Shown one piece after another: positions 13,001 through 24,753 of a stretch of DNA of 64,000 nt. The notes under the pieces are model-generated. The model worked only from the letters and a program-made list of their open reading frames with translations. It was not told where the DNA came from and ran no database searches. A program made the translations under genes and the position numbers. Positions within the stretch are counted from its first letter, which is position 1, and each line of letters begins with the position of its first letter. Source of the DNA: Crambe crambe (lineage: Eukaryota > Porifera > Demospongiae > Poecilosclerida > Crambeidae). The DNA is taken from contig OZ004596.1 of assembly GCA_963924555.1 (NCBI GenBank), forward strand, positions 744,001 through 808,000. Reading direction: 5' to 3'.

Positions 13001-14279
13001 TAGCAAGTTCTCAGGGGAAAACTCTGAAATAATTCCATTATTAAAGAATAATATCCACACCCCCACCCCTTAGAACTTCTGGAATCCTGTGCATGTGTGT
13101 AAATTCAGCAAGTACAAATTTTTTTTGGAGGAGTGTTTATAAGTTCAAATATTTAATTAAGCACTCCTGCCTTGCTAAAATCAATTCCTTGAAGGGTTCA
13201 GATATTGGAACTAATTTAGTGCATCATTAAAGTGAGACAATTATTTGACTGTTTTAGTAGTAGTATTGAAATGGTAGTGATGGCCTGGTCATTCGCTCTA
13301 GCATTTTGCATGTTTAATTAATATCTCCAAAGGGTGACACTTCAGTATGTCAAGTGGTATTTTACTCTGTCTCCTTTCCCCTCATCAGATTATTAATCAC
13401 TAGCATTCTTGGCCTTAGGGATCAATCATCCACACTTCCTCATGATTCATAAACCTGAGTTTACTCTTTCCCTAGCAATTATTAAAAATATATAGTGGTT
13501 TTGGCTCCATGAGTTAGAAAACCAAGTGTTGGATGGGGTATACAGCTTAGGTATACAGGTGGTATGTGTTTAAATACTGATGGAGTCTTTATTTTACTTA
13601 GCTTGAGTAGCTTTGTTATTAGAAGCCAAATAGGAATCTAAGGGAAAGGGCATGTATTGTTGACATTATCTGTCCAAGGTCAAATTCCTGTGTGGTCGGC
13701 AGTCAGGGCTCTCCAGTTGCCCTAGTGATACAATGGATTTTTAATTAGCTACTGCTAGACTGATTGTATAAGGCTGGTGTGAAATTACTGTGTGTAAGTC
13801 ACTGGATACTGCTTGTTAGCCAACAGAGACTGTGGCTATAATACACAAAGTTGGATTATTATAGGGTGAGATTATCAGCTTGAAAAAGTAGTGCTCCAAT
13901 TTCCATATGTCATTTTCTGTATTGAATTACATTATATTTTGATCATTTCATTGTTCGTTGGCCCTAGAATAGAATTTTCAACCTTTATATTAGGGAGGGG
14001 TGGGAGGGGGTGGGGGTGTGTTGACAATGAAGAACTGCATCACTTTACTACCTGACTCTTCAAAGGTTTGTGTGTACAAAGGATGTAGTACGTCTGACCC
14101 TGACCAGCGATTATGTACGATGTACAAGCTACCTAAAGCAGATTATATTACAAAGGTCGTGTCTGATCTTATGTAGGTTTAGTCCAGGTTTACAACTTGA
14201 GCACAGTGTGGTTACATGTTGGTGATAATGGGTCTGGGACACTTCTCGTTTGATATTTAAAAATTCAGGCCAGGCAAGC

Positions 14280-14317
<38 letters not shown>

Positions 14318-14554
14318 ACTAAGTGGTATATATTAAATGGCTTGTGGTCAGATTGTGGAATTTTTATTGTTTAGTTCTGATCATATTCATAGATTACCTT
14401 TGTATATACAATGGGGAGCTATATAAGGGTGACCTGTGCATGTGAATATAGTAGCTAGGGACACCCACAATGTGACCTTCTGTGGATAATCATACAGGCT
14501 GTCTTCCCATTGTATTGATAATGGGCAAGACAGTATACATGTACTATTGTAGTA

Positions 14555-14597
<43 letters not shown>

Positions 14598-15065
14598 TTT
14601 TAGTGAATCAGTTGAAGCCATTGCTTTATATGGGTTTCTTATATAGCAGTTACATAAATGCATGGTTAATTCAAATTAGCTGTGAAGTGACTGTTCCTTC
14701 CAATATTAATTCCTTACCACTTACTCCTCTTCAGGTAATACTATGCTTATCTGAGGGTGATCCTTTGGGACATTTGCTGCTGAAGAGATGTCGGGAGGCC
14801 GACTACAACTGCTGCCTGCTACACAGTGGCAGTAGAGTGATGGAGACACTAGAGGGCTTCCGAGAACAGGCCCTCATCTTCATCGACACTGACATGGCCA
14901 ACTCCACTCATCCTGAAACATCCACATTACAAAATGATTTGGAGCATCTCTCACAGTGAGTGAAACAGATGCAGGGCTGCATTTAGAATTCAACAAGGGG
15001 GGACAGAATAGCTGCTTTGACATTTCAGAGGGGGATGAAGATGCACCTGAATACCTTAGTCTACA

Positions 15066-15103
<38 letters not shown>

Positions 15104-15737
15104 GAAGATGCACCTGTTTAATGGAATACCTTAATCAACTAGGCTACAGGCTGGGGTAAATGCTCCCTCCCACTCCCCCCCCCCCCCCCCCCCCCCCCCC
15201 TGTAGTAGACACAAATTGGAAGTTGCTTTGGTATCCCAAGTGCTTATATAATTCCTTTCGTAAAGGAGAAACATTGACCCACTTCCCTCCCCTGAATAGC
15301 ATTCCTTGGTATAATATATATGGCTTCTCTTTCCTCCTTCCTTCAGGTTTGTACTTACCCTCTGTACCTTGCGCATCAAAACAGCAGTCCTTATCCCAAT
15401 AATAAATTTCAGCTTTCCTTAGCCCATAAAAATCAATAAAATTTCAGCTTTCCTTATCGATAAGATTTTGTTGTTGTATGCTGGTGTGGTTATCAACATG
15501 CACGCACTGTGCAGCCATGAGTAGAGAGTTCAGGTCCAGGGTTACATTAACCTCTAGGTGGCACACCGTGGAGTTTTCTTCTTGTGGTTAACAAGATTAG
15601 GGAACTAAATGCCCATAATGTAGACTTTGACCTTTTTATGGTTATTAAAAGCATGTCAGCAGGTGGTAGTGATAGTGTAAATGACCCCATCCCCAGAAGT
15701 TTACTCCTACTGCAATGACCTTCAGTATAAATGAATT

Positions 15738-15783
<46 letters not shown>

Positions 15784-18700
15784 ACTCCTAATAATAGCCC
15801 ATAAACCCTAAAATTAGTGTGAATAACTTGAAAGGGATTTAGGTTTACTGGCTAGTCTGAGTGATCCTCTTTGGGGAAAAATTTGAGATGCTTGAATAGT
15901 CAGTATCATACCTTACCACAGACCAGCTGGAACAGAGTTCAACCATTATCTTTAATCAATAAAGAATTTGAGCCAGTTTAATGTGGCTAATTGTAAAAAG
16001 AAAGTTGGCCTGTTGTTCTGGGGTCTAGACTTCTCCAATAAAGAATTTGAGCCCCAGTTGAATGTGGCTAATCGTAAATCTAGGTAAAAGAAAGTTCAGC
16101 CTGTTATTCTGGGGTCTAGACTTCTTCCAGACCAGGAGTTCCATGTCAGTAATGGTTGTATAAACTGGGGTGGTTGATAAGGCCATGGGGAAGTGGTTTC
16201 AGTGGGATTAGCTTGAGGTGAAGTGGGATGACTGCTTCCATACTCCAGGCCCATGTCGTAGGTCCAATCAGGTTATCTGTATATATCTACTGACAAATCA
16301 TTTGCCACGTAGAAATCATGATCCTTCCCTTTCTCAGGTGTGTCATTGGACAAGGACTGGAGTATTCTGTGGGACTGGTTGGGATAGTCAAAGACTTGAG
16401 TTCAACCAAACTCATGGACAAGCTCTTACAGAGTGGAATTTCTAGGGTTAGTTGATTTGTCTGTTGTTGTTGTTTTTCTTCTCATTTAACATTTCAAAGT
16501 TAAACTCCTTTTATTCCACAGGTTTTGACTCGTGAAGAGTGCTTAGGAGATCGATTCATATGGGAGCTAAAAATGCTAGAAAAATCTGAAGTCGCTATGA
16601 AAGAAAAACAAATGTATGTATTAAAACCTGGGGGGAGGGCCAATTTTTTTTTTTTTTTTTTTTAAGCTGGAAATTTGTTTGGAATGCAGATTTGGACTGG
16701 CGTTGTACGAGGCTGTGGAGCAGACAACTGATGCAATTCAGATTACAGATAAAGAGAGCAACATCATGGTACGTTGGACCATCAGGCTGGGTCTTTCATT
16801 GGACCATTAAGCTGGGTCTTTCATTGGACCATTAGGCTGGGTCTTTCATTACTCAGTGCAATAATTCAAGGAGTTAATGAAATTATCAGCAAGTTTAAGT
16901 GGGAATCAATTCTTGTTTTTGGCCCAGATAGTTATTGCTTTTATTTTTGTTACACCTGCAGTATGTCAATAGAGCTTTTTTGGAGATGAGTGGATACAGC
17001 TTTGAAGAGGTGATTGGCCAGCCAGCCTGGGACATACTCAGACCTTTTGATAGTGCCAAACCAGTAAGAACTGATTAATTATTTTTTTTAATCAACTGAA
17101 CCTTCAAATTTTTTTCAGGATAATGGACCAAAGGTTGCAGTTAAGAAGGGGAAGGTTTGGGATGGAATTTGCATGGGAAGAAGGAAGTCCGGATCCGTCC
17201 TCAGACAACATCTAAAGTTTATTCCTGTTCATGGCTCAGCGGAGTAAGTGGCTAACACATGTAGGATGAGTACTGTGGTTAATCTGGTTGGTCCGAGAAC
17301 ACTTATGGATCTTACTGAAGAAGAAACATGCATTCTTGTGGAAATAGTTCATGAGTCTTAACTAAATTGGTGTTTAATGGGGGATTAAGTGATGCTATAA
17401 AATGAACATCCTGCGTCATGCCATGTCCACGCATGCATGCTGACTTCCATGTTGATTGTGGCTTCTCCTGTTTGGATAGTTGCTTTGTAGTGGTGGCCTT
17501 CCATATAGATCATACACACTCCATTGAACCTGACCCAATTGTAGTAGCAAGTAGCAGATGTAGCACTTTCCTGCTCTGCACAATAGGGTACATATGGGCA
17601 TCCAAACATTCCACCACTCTTGTCCAACACGTATCAGACTTCCATCTCAGTAAACCATTATTGGAAGTAGAGAAAGTCTACAAACACTACCATTATATAC
17701 CTCCTTATGAGCTCAGTGTACCTTCCCTCTCTCTGCAGCAAAGTCTATCATCATGTGACCATCCAAAGGCTCTTGTCCATTCATGACTCTACAGCTACAG
17801 ATCACTCCCGGGTCACCAGTCCTGCTCGTAATGGTATCCACAACTTTCCCATAATATCATAACTGCTCATCATGATGCCCTTCTCTTTAGACTTCACTCC
17901 TCCTTACATCCAAAAGAGAATGGCCTCTCGCACCAAACTAACTTCATATTTAGAGTCACCATTAATAAAAGTGTGTTTTCTCTAGATCTTGGGTATTCTG
18001 TTCAGTTTGGTTTGACTTTATTTCCTTAGACTGTTCAGATGTTGAACTTGGCCAGGGACAATGCCAGCACACCTCAAGACATCAAGGAAACTTTAGACAA
18101 AGCCATAGTAAGTACTTTCACATTGTTAAAATATCAAGCAGAATAAGCATTACAACTTTCCTTTGTAGGAATCTCTCTCCAATTCTGAACTCTACACCAT
18201 TCCAAGCAACCAATCAGGAAACATCGTATCAGGACTCTTGCAGGTTTGTGAGCTAGTACGGTAGTGGAATGCGAGTCTACAGTTGATACTCTTTACCAGG
18301 AGACTGGACGGACTGCATCTGGAAGTTTTATGAGAACTCATGCCCATCCTTTGAACAGCACTGCCATAACTGCACCCCCTCCAGCAGTAAGTACAATAGG
18401 ACATTGGATAATGGCAAGGCTAGTCATTCTACAATACTTTTCAAGGTTAAAGAGGCTCTGACGAATATAGAAGATTGGACATTTGACATTTTGAATATGG
18501 AAGCTGTATCTGAATCAAGGTATACAGTCTTGATTGGATAATTACTTTTAATAACAATATTCATACCTTTCTGGTATGTCTAAAACCCAATGAGTTTGTA
18601 CTTACAAGTCCTTTATAAAAGAGCAAGCTTCATACTCCAGTCCAGTTTTCACTGCTATGTCACCTCTATGGCTCACAGGGCCCCTCAAACTATTGGGGTC

Positions 18701-19681
18701 ATAAGACAACTTCTCTCATTGCTCATGGTTAGTATCAAATCAAGCACACAGAGGCACAGTACCTCTCAAGCGTGGGCTTTCCAAAAATTTACATTAGAAA
18801 TGGGGGTTAAATATTTCCATGTAGCCATGGTAAATGTTGGATAATAGTTTCATTAAGGGGCCCTGTGAGCCACAGAGGTTACATAGCAGTGAAAACTGGA
18901 CCATGTAGCCATGGTGAATGTTGGATAGGGGCCCTGTGAGCCATAGAGGTGACAGCAGTGAAAACTGGACCATGTAGCCATGGTGAATGTTGGATAATAC
19001 TGCAGGGCACTGTACTATGTGGGGATGAAGCTGTTCAACAAGTGGAACCTATGCAATGATCTGGACATTGAAGTTGGAATTTTGTCATCATGGCTGAAAC
19101 TGATGGAGAACAACTACAGACACAATCCTTACCATAATTCCACTCATGCTGCCGATGTCCTTCAAGCCACTGCTTATTTCATCGACATCTTACAGGATCA
19201 GCTAATACAACAAGGGGTATGTTAATCCAGGGGTATGTTAATCCAGGGGTGTGTTAATCCATGGGTATGAAATTCCTGACCAACTTGCTTGGAGGTATTT
19301 GCTTAATAAATGAAACAACATACTTGTCTACATGAAGCTTCTCTCAGACGCATTACATAATGTGTTTTTAATCTAGGAGAGTTTGGAGAGAATGGAGATA
19401 GCTGCTCTGCTGATCTCAGCGGCCATTCATGATTTGGATCACCCTGGACGCACCAATCCTTACCTCTGCAACACACGAGATCCATTAGCCATCCTCTACA
19501 ATGACAAGTAAGTCCATAGACTAAGGGAACGTAATTTACTATTTCCCAACTTCAGAGCTGTGCTGGAGAACCACCATGTGGCCTACTGCTTTAAGCTGAC
19601 TGAACATAGCAAAGATGTCAACATCTTTCAAAACTTAGACGAGTAAGCTAAAGCAGCATTCATACATGCTGAAAATATAAG

Positions 19682-19775
<94 letters not shown>

Positions 19776-20942
19776 TAGGGCTACATTTCGTAGCTTAAGA
19801 ACATCCATCATTGATCTGGTTCTAGCCACTGACATGGCAAAGCACTTTGAGCATCTGACAAAATTCAATATATCATTGGTAAGAATCTGCCCCACCCACT
19901 GCATATAACATTTTCATGGGTGATTTTGCAAGAATTGCATATTTTCATATTTTTTTTCAAAAGCACAAAAATAAATTCCCAGTATTTGATAGTGCAATTA
20001 CTTATCCCTTGCCATGTACTAGGTTGATGGAGATACAGGATCTGCAACCAGTTTAGTCAACAAAGACACCAGTCGTGAAAATAGGATGGTCATGAAAAGG
20101 ATTATAGTCAAGTGTGCCGACATCTCCAACCCTTGTCGACCACTCAAGCTGTGTAAGGTCTGGGCGGCAAGAATAGCAGAAGAATACTTTGCACAAGTAA
20201 GTATAGGACACCTTTTGAATGCAGGACACCATTTAAACTGTCCTATTATCATTATGCCTAATCTCTACATTAACATACTAAACTGTCAGTGTACCAGCTC
20301 CCCTAGGTGTGTTTATGAATCTTTTTACTTGCAGACGGACAATGAAAAGCAACGGAAGCTACCAGTTGTATTTCCAGACTTTGACCGTCATACGTGCAGG
20401 CTCCCAGTCACCCAGGTAATGCATGCATGCATGCATACATACATACATACATACATACATACATACATACATACATACATACATACATACATACATACCA
20501 TGTCATGCTGATTTCTCCTGTTATAGGTCAGATTCATTGATTTCTTCATCACTGGATTATTTGAGGCATGGAATAGTAAGTAATTAGCTATTGTGTATTT
20601 TCTGAGCTGTATGTACAAACATGGTAATGATTGTGTTGCAGCTTTCTGTCCTATCCCTGCTGTCATGGACTACCTTAAGTCCAACTATGAGCAGTGGAAG
20701 AGCCAGTGTCCGGACTCACCCAACTACTCCGAAGAGGAACCTGATACTGTGAGTACACATCCATCATGCATCACTTTCCATTTGTGTACAGCTGTGACTG
20801 CCCCCAGCTCAAAGTAACTGCTGCTGGCTATTTTTGATCAGTTTTCAGTGTTTTTTTGGGGGGTCAAATCATCTGAAAAAATTTGTTTAGAGTTCTGCAA
20901 TGATTGAGTGTTCTTTTTCTTCAGAATCCCAATTCTACCTGA
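10052..20942 (+). CDS. PDE8: High-affinity cAMP-specific 3',5'-cyclic phosphodiesterase 8
   Basis: The gene starts at ATG 10052 (MAVEPIIPHRTFVVEK); exon 2 is near 12855 and exon 3 near 14735, so the first two introns are 2.7 and 1.8 kb. Exon 3 encodes a receiver-like N-terminal domain (ILCLSEGDPLG ... ALIFIDTD). A PAS domain follows (EQTTDAIQITDKESNIM, NRAFLEMSGYSFEEVIGQPA, about 16690-17240). The catalytic domain begins at the exon near 19006 (ALYYVGMKLFNKW). It has the metal-binding motifs HNSTHAADV and HDLDHPG, then DLVLATDMAKHFEH, IVKCADISNPCRP and FFITGLFEAW. The order REC-PAS-PDEase is specific to PDE8 among animal phosphodiesterases. The enzyme hydrolyses cAMP. The short last exon (20925-20942) ends NPNST-stop. 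The two exons between PAS and catalytic domain at about 17740-18500 are less certain. Confidence 0.92.
14282..14316. repeat. (GA)n microsatellite in PDE8 intron
   Basis: An uninterrupted GA dinucleotide run lies in the intron before exon 3. A second GA run lies in the next intron. Confidence 0.95.
14556..14597. repeat. (AAT)n microsatellite in PDE8 intron
   Basis: About fourteen AAT trinucleotides lie about 140 bases upstream of exon 3. Confidence 0.95.
15006..15205. repeat. Poly-G and poly-C tracts within a short tandem duplication
   Basis: A run of 37 G (15066-15102) is followed 72 bases later by a run of 26 C (15175-15200). The bases before and after the G run are direct repeats (TGAAGATGCACCTG ... 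ATACCTTA ... CTACAGG). The C run is followed by an inverted copy of the CTACAGG flank, so the two homopolymers can pair as a hairpin. Run lengths may be affected by assembly error. Confidence 0.85.
15739..15782. repeat. (GA)n microsatellite in PDE8 intron
   Basis: A 44-base uninterrupted AG run lies between the receiver-domain exon and the next PDE8 exon. Confidence 0.95.
18637..18990. repeat. Fold-back repeat in PDE8 intron
   Basis: A segment at about 18640-18690 (CAGTTTTCACTGCTATGTCA ... CTCACAGGGCCCC) recurs in inverted orientation at about 18858-18902. It recurs again at about 18929-18972, where the copy continues into GGACCATGTAGCCATGGTGAATG. The two right-hand copies form a tandem pair of about 71 bp. 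A partial third copy starts near 18818. The whole intron fragment could fold into a long hairpin just upstream of the first catalytic exon. Confidence 0.85.
19684..19770. repeat. (TC)n microsatellite in PDE8 intron
   Basis: About 43 TC dinucleotides lie immediately upstream of the acceptor (AAATCTAG) of a catalytic-domain exon. The run effectively serves as a very long pyrimidine tract. Confidence 0.95.
20419..20499. repeat. (CATA)n microsatellite in PDE8 intron
   Basis: A short GCATGCAT stretch passes into about eighteen CATA tetranucleotides between two catalytic-domain exons. Confidence 0.95.
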
Positions 20943-21626
20943 TTTTCTTCACTATCATGCACAAAACTTCCTGTTTTCTGTTACCGTCCATTATGCGTAC
21001 CTACCTACCTACCTGTATACCAAGACTCAGATATTAACGACTCAACAAGTTCATCTATGGTTTTTGGAACCCACTAAGATATGTATTGTCCCAGTACTTT
21101 GCACTGCTGTCATATAATTGTAATGGTATGACTATTATTTATGACTTCATCATGTATACCATACTAACTGCACTGGCACTGTAACTCACTTTCAGTTCAC
21201 TCTATAATACTCACTTTAAGACAGCACAAGTGACTAAAATACATCTTTTTTTTCTCTTTTTTTTTTGCACATCTTTTTGTTGTTTTTCTTTCTGAATTTC
21301 AGCAGGTTCCTGGCCAATGTCATATCTGATCATCTTAATCAACTCCTCTGTTGAACATAATCTTTAAATTTTAATTATTTTCTTTCCATATAACTATACT
21401 TATTTTTATCATGCATTATTATTATTATATTATTATTATTATTATTTCACTGTCATGACAACACCTACATTCAATGTAAGTGATAATTATTATAATAAGA
21501 ATAATCATTGAAAATGAACCAAAAAATAGATTGTTGCACTATTCGAAACTGATTTTTAAAAATGAAAAAATGAGACAACTGACAAAAATAATTGACACCA
21601 TATTTGTCACTGATAATTATGAAATC
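20943..21626. other. Convergent intergenic region (PDE8 / PRODH)
   Basis: A 684-bp AT-rich tail-to-tail interval. It holds (TTA)n tracts near 21415-21447 and T-rich stretches near 21247-21270. No gene is visible. The 3' untranslated regions of both neighbours must lie here. Confidence 0.6.
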
Positions 21627-24344
21627 TTAGTCTCCTCTGTTGGTGATACGTCTTATCAGTTCCTTCCACACTAGGGAACGTTCTCTGAGAGCACCTGCAA
21701 AGATTCCCCTGTTTTCATTGGCCCGACGTGAGAGGTAAGGTAATACCTCCTTCACTGGACCATACGGCATATATTTGTATGCACTATAACCGGCTTGACC
21801 TGGAAAGTGCATGGAATGATTAAGCATTGGCTACATAGATGGTTACATGTTCATACCTAGTGGAAAAGTTATATGATCACACATCCCTAGAAGCTGCCCA
21901 AACACCACTGTTCCATCAGACTTGGACATCATGTACTCCTGCATCCTAATAGCAATGAAGTATTGTGGCTGTAAATCTTTGAAAAATAAGTAACACTAAG
22001 TGGATAATGATTAATTAAGGGTTGGCATACACACATACACTACACTCACTTTTCTATGGCTCTCTTGATAGTGGCCTCGTTGTGAGATGCCACCATGAAG
22101 TAAACGGGCGAAGGAGGAGTTCCTGTCTTCTCCTGCATCAACAGCTCCATCAGCTTGTGGTAGCAATTGTCTGTGGACTGCTTGTTCGGCCAAATGGGGT
22201 CAGGATACCCTCCTTCCTTGGCCCTTTCTCTTTCCTGTTCCATGTATGCCCCACGGACTAGCTTGACACAGTACAGACAACCAGTCATTTTGGCCAGAGC
22301 AATTTCCATTTTTAGATATTGCTCGGCATCCTAAATGCAGAACAAGTGATATTCACGCAATAAAGGGTAATTCCGAAAGGTAGGGTAATTCTGAACGGTT
22401 CAAGTAATATTCTACTGTCATAGTAGATTATATCTTCCAACTTTGAGCTCAGAAGTAGTAGTTCCAGAAGTATTAGAATTACCCCACTTTATCTTAATAG
22501 ACTGCTATTAATTTAAGCTATCAGCTTACTTTCAAGTAGCACTGAATGGTGTTATAGATGGTTGGTGAGTCCATGTTGTATTTAGGCATGAGTACATTGA
22601 CAGCTATGTGTCTGATGGCAGGTTGGAAGTAGGTCTGTTCAGCATCAATCAGCAGACGCACGCCTTTCTCCTGTGCAAAGTCTGCAAGTTGTTCTGCCCG
22701 TTTGACAACCTTGTCCATTTGATCTAGCTCATCTTTGCGGAGGACTGCAGAGAGTGATCCATCCTGAAGGAAGGAGGGGGCGGGGGGAGGGGAAAAAAGT
22801 GGGATGATAATTATGAGCCTGTGCAAAGTATCAACTGCTTACTCCTTTTTTCTGGAATAAATGATGGAGTTTTGTATCTGGCTGAAATCTGTTACAAAAC
22901 TCGTAGATATTCACTTTCCTACATATGTGAATAGGAATTCACATGATTAATAGGAGGGACGGCCCCATTTCAGGGATAAGTGTTATCACACACAAGGCTT
23001 ATGGGTTACATTTCTAATGATTGAATTACCTACCCTGTTTTATCTTCATCCAGCTGATGAAATAGCCTCTCAGCTTCAGACTCGCTAAGTTGAAACTGTG
23101 ATTCAAGGTGTCAGACAAGTGAAGGGAAGATGTATTGAAACTCTTACCATTAGCTGTTATAACTTAAGTCTAGTTACATGGACACCTATGAACTATATTA
23201 TACTAAGCCTTTACTATACCTTGGTTTCCCTCAAACCCTCATAGAATGATTGTGGTGTGATGCAGCCCTTTGTGACATCGTTTGAGGCTGCCAGCTTCAG
23301 GAAAATCCGCTGGTTATTAGTTACCACTTCACTGAATCGAAGCTAAGGATGAAAGGAGAGACATAAATGAGTCTTCCTGCATCACCTTCTTTCATGTGGT
23401 TAGAACAAGGAAATAAGAGTTTGACTTACAAGGAATTCAACTCTCCCCAAACCTGTTAGTTTGATGGCAGCAAATGCATCTTTCTGATGGTTAGGTTCAT
23501 TGGCTTGTGATGCTGTCTCTATGCAAGACATGAAATGTTTGATGTTCTCTTCACACTGTTCTTCACCGGAATAGAAATGTGTCCGTGCACTCGATTTAGT
23601 GGTGGGTCCAGCCCCCTTGACTTTCCTGGGCTTGAACTGAGGGCTAACGGTGGTGGAATCTATGGGTAACGATGATGCCTGGGCGGGGTCAGTCAGTCGT
23701 ACCTCCATCACTACTTCTTGTTCCTTCCCCAAGTCTTCCTCCACTGCATAGTCAAGGATAGAACGAACACCACTCTGTCGAAGACGGGCTATCATTGGCT
23801 TGATAGCAGCAAGATTTTCTCCCGCTACAAATTGGCCATAAACAGTCTTTTTCATGATCCATATGAAAATTCTTTGACCGAACAGTTTCTGGCATACTTC
23901 CATTAACTATTAGATATACAACCATAACTATTAGATATACAACCATAACTATTAGATATACAACCATAACTATTAGATATACAACCATAACTATTAGATA
24001 TACAACCATAACTATTAGATATACAACCATAACTATTAGATGTACAACCATATAAAATTATGCAATAGTCATAATAACTTGCATGCTCTTAAATGGCTGG
24101 CTACCTCACTCTTTAGGTAGGGTCTTACTGTTTTATTATTATCCACTAAAATCTTGAAGGAGAATATTTTAAACACGACATAGTTTCTCAGAAGTTCGGA
24201 GAAAGTCTTAGATCTGTATGCTTCTTTCGTGTTGCCGAAATCCAACTGCTCGTGTTCGGATGTTGTTTTATCCTGTTTTGCCGTGCTGATGTGTCTCAAG
24301 TACAGCGTCCTCAGAGGTACCTTGGGTCTCAACAACATAGCCAT
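21627..24344 (-). CDS. PRODH: Proline dehydrogenase, mitochondrial
   Basis: Minus-strand gene from ATG 24344 to TAA 21627-21629. The N-terminus ([20 protein letters not shown]) is basic and hydrophobic, as expected of a mitochondrial targeting peptide. The conserved core follows: [115 protein letters not shown] and [20 protein letters not shown]. This is the FAD-binding TIM barrel that oxidises proline to pyrroline-5-carboxylate. A linker exon pair near 22760-23060 contains FHQLDEDKT and GSLSAVL, a degenerate EF-hand-like loop as in other animal PRODH; the splice between these exons is not fully resolved. A second, damaged copy of its first exon lies upstream. Confidence 0.93.
22361..22495. 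mobile_element. Miniature inverted-repeat element, family A copy 1
   Basis: An intronic segment in PRODH with inverted ends (AAAGGGTAATTCCG versus AGAATTACCCCACTTT). Its centre (TAGTAGATTATATC then TTGAGCTCAGAAG) recurs in the ROGDI intron at 33427-33642. It has no coding capacity. Confidence 0.7.
23904..24050. repeat. 21-bp minisatellite in first PRODH intron
   Basis: Seven near-perfect head-to-tail copies of AACTATTAGATATACAACCA plus T span exactly 147 bases. Only the last unit shows a substitution (GATGTACA). The array lies between exon 1 and exon 2 of PRODH. Confidence 0.93.
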
Positions 24345-24422
24345 AACTTTCTCACTCGGCTGTGGTTTCCCTGATGTTTACGGTGATGTCACACCCATGG
24401 CACGCCCCCTTAGGGTGTGCTT

Positions 24423-24724
24423 TAAGTTTCTCATAAGTTCAGAGAAAGTCTTAGATCGGTATGCTTCTTTCATGTTGCCGAAGTCCAACTGCTCGTGTTC
24501 GGATGTTGTTTTATCCTGTTTTGCTGTGCTGATGTGTCTCAAGTACGTATAGTCTGGCGTAGCGGCGACCCTTGTCCTGTTTTGCTGTGCTGATGTGTCT
24601 CAAGTACAGCGGTACCTTGGGTCTTAAGAACCCCAACATAGCCATAACTTTCTCACTGGCTAATTCTAAGTGGTTTCCCCAATGTTTACGATGGTGATGT
24701 TACGCCCCCCTTAGGGTGTGCTTT
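24423..24724 (-). pseudogene. Damaged duplicate of PRODH exon 1 and its promoter
   Basis: The sequence repeats the PRODH first exon and upstream region. The part at 24425-24546 matches the exon body ([20 protein letters not shown], with T to M in the next residues). The part at 24570-24724 matches the exon start (MAMLGFLRPKVPL) plus the upstream motifs TGTTTACG and CCCCTTAGGGTGTGCTTTA. The two parts share a roughly 30-base overlap duplicated at the junction. Reading from the duplicate ATG meets a frame change and a stop, so it cannot simply replace exon 1. It could still act as a second promoter or noncoding first exon. The outer end overlaps the 5' region of TMEM199. Confidence 0.8.
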
Positions 24725-24753
24725 ATTTAGAGCTGTACACATCACATGGAATA

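Noticed and set aside
20388-20666. Open frames rich in repeated MYVC or YIHT residues over the CATA repeat
   Set aside because: They are translations of a tetranucleotide microsatellite within a PDE8 intron.
23904-24050. Possible CRISPR-like array
   Set aside because: The units are directly adjacent without unique spacers and sit in a eukaryotic intron.
23752-24051. Open frame with seven repeats of MVVYLIV resembling a membrane repeat protein
   Set aside because: It is the 21-bp minisatellite in a PRODH intron read in one frame. Its length, a multiple of three, keeps the frame open.
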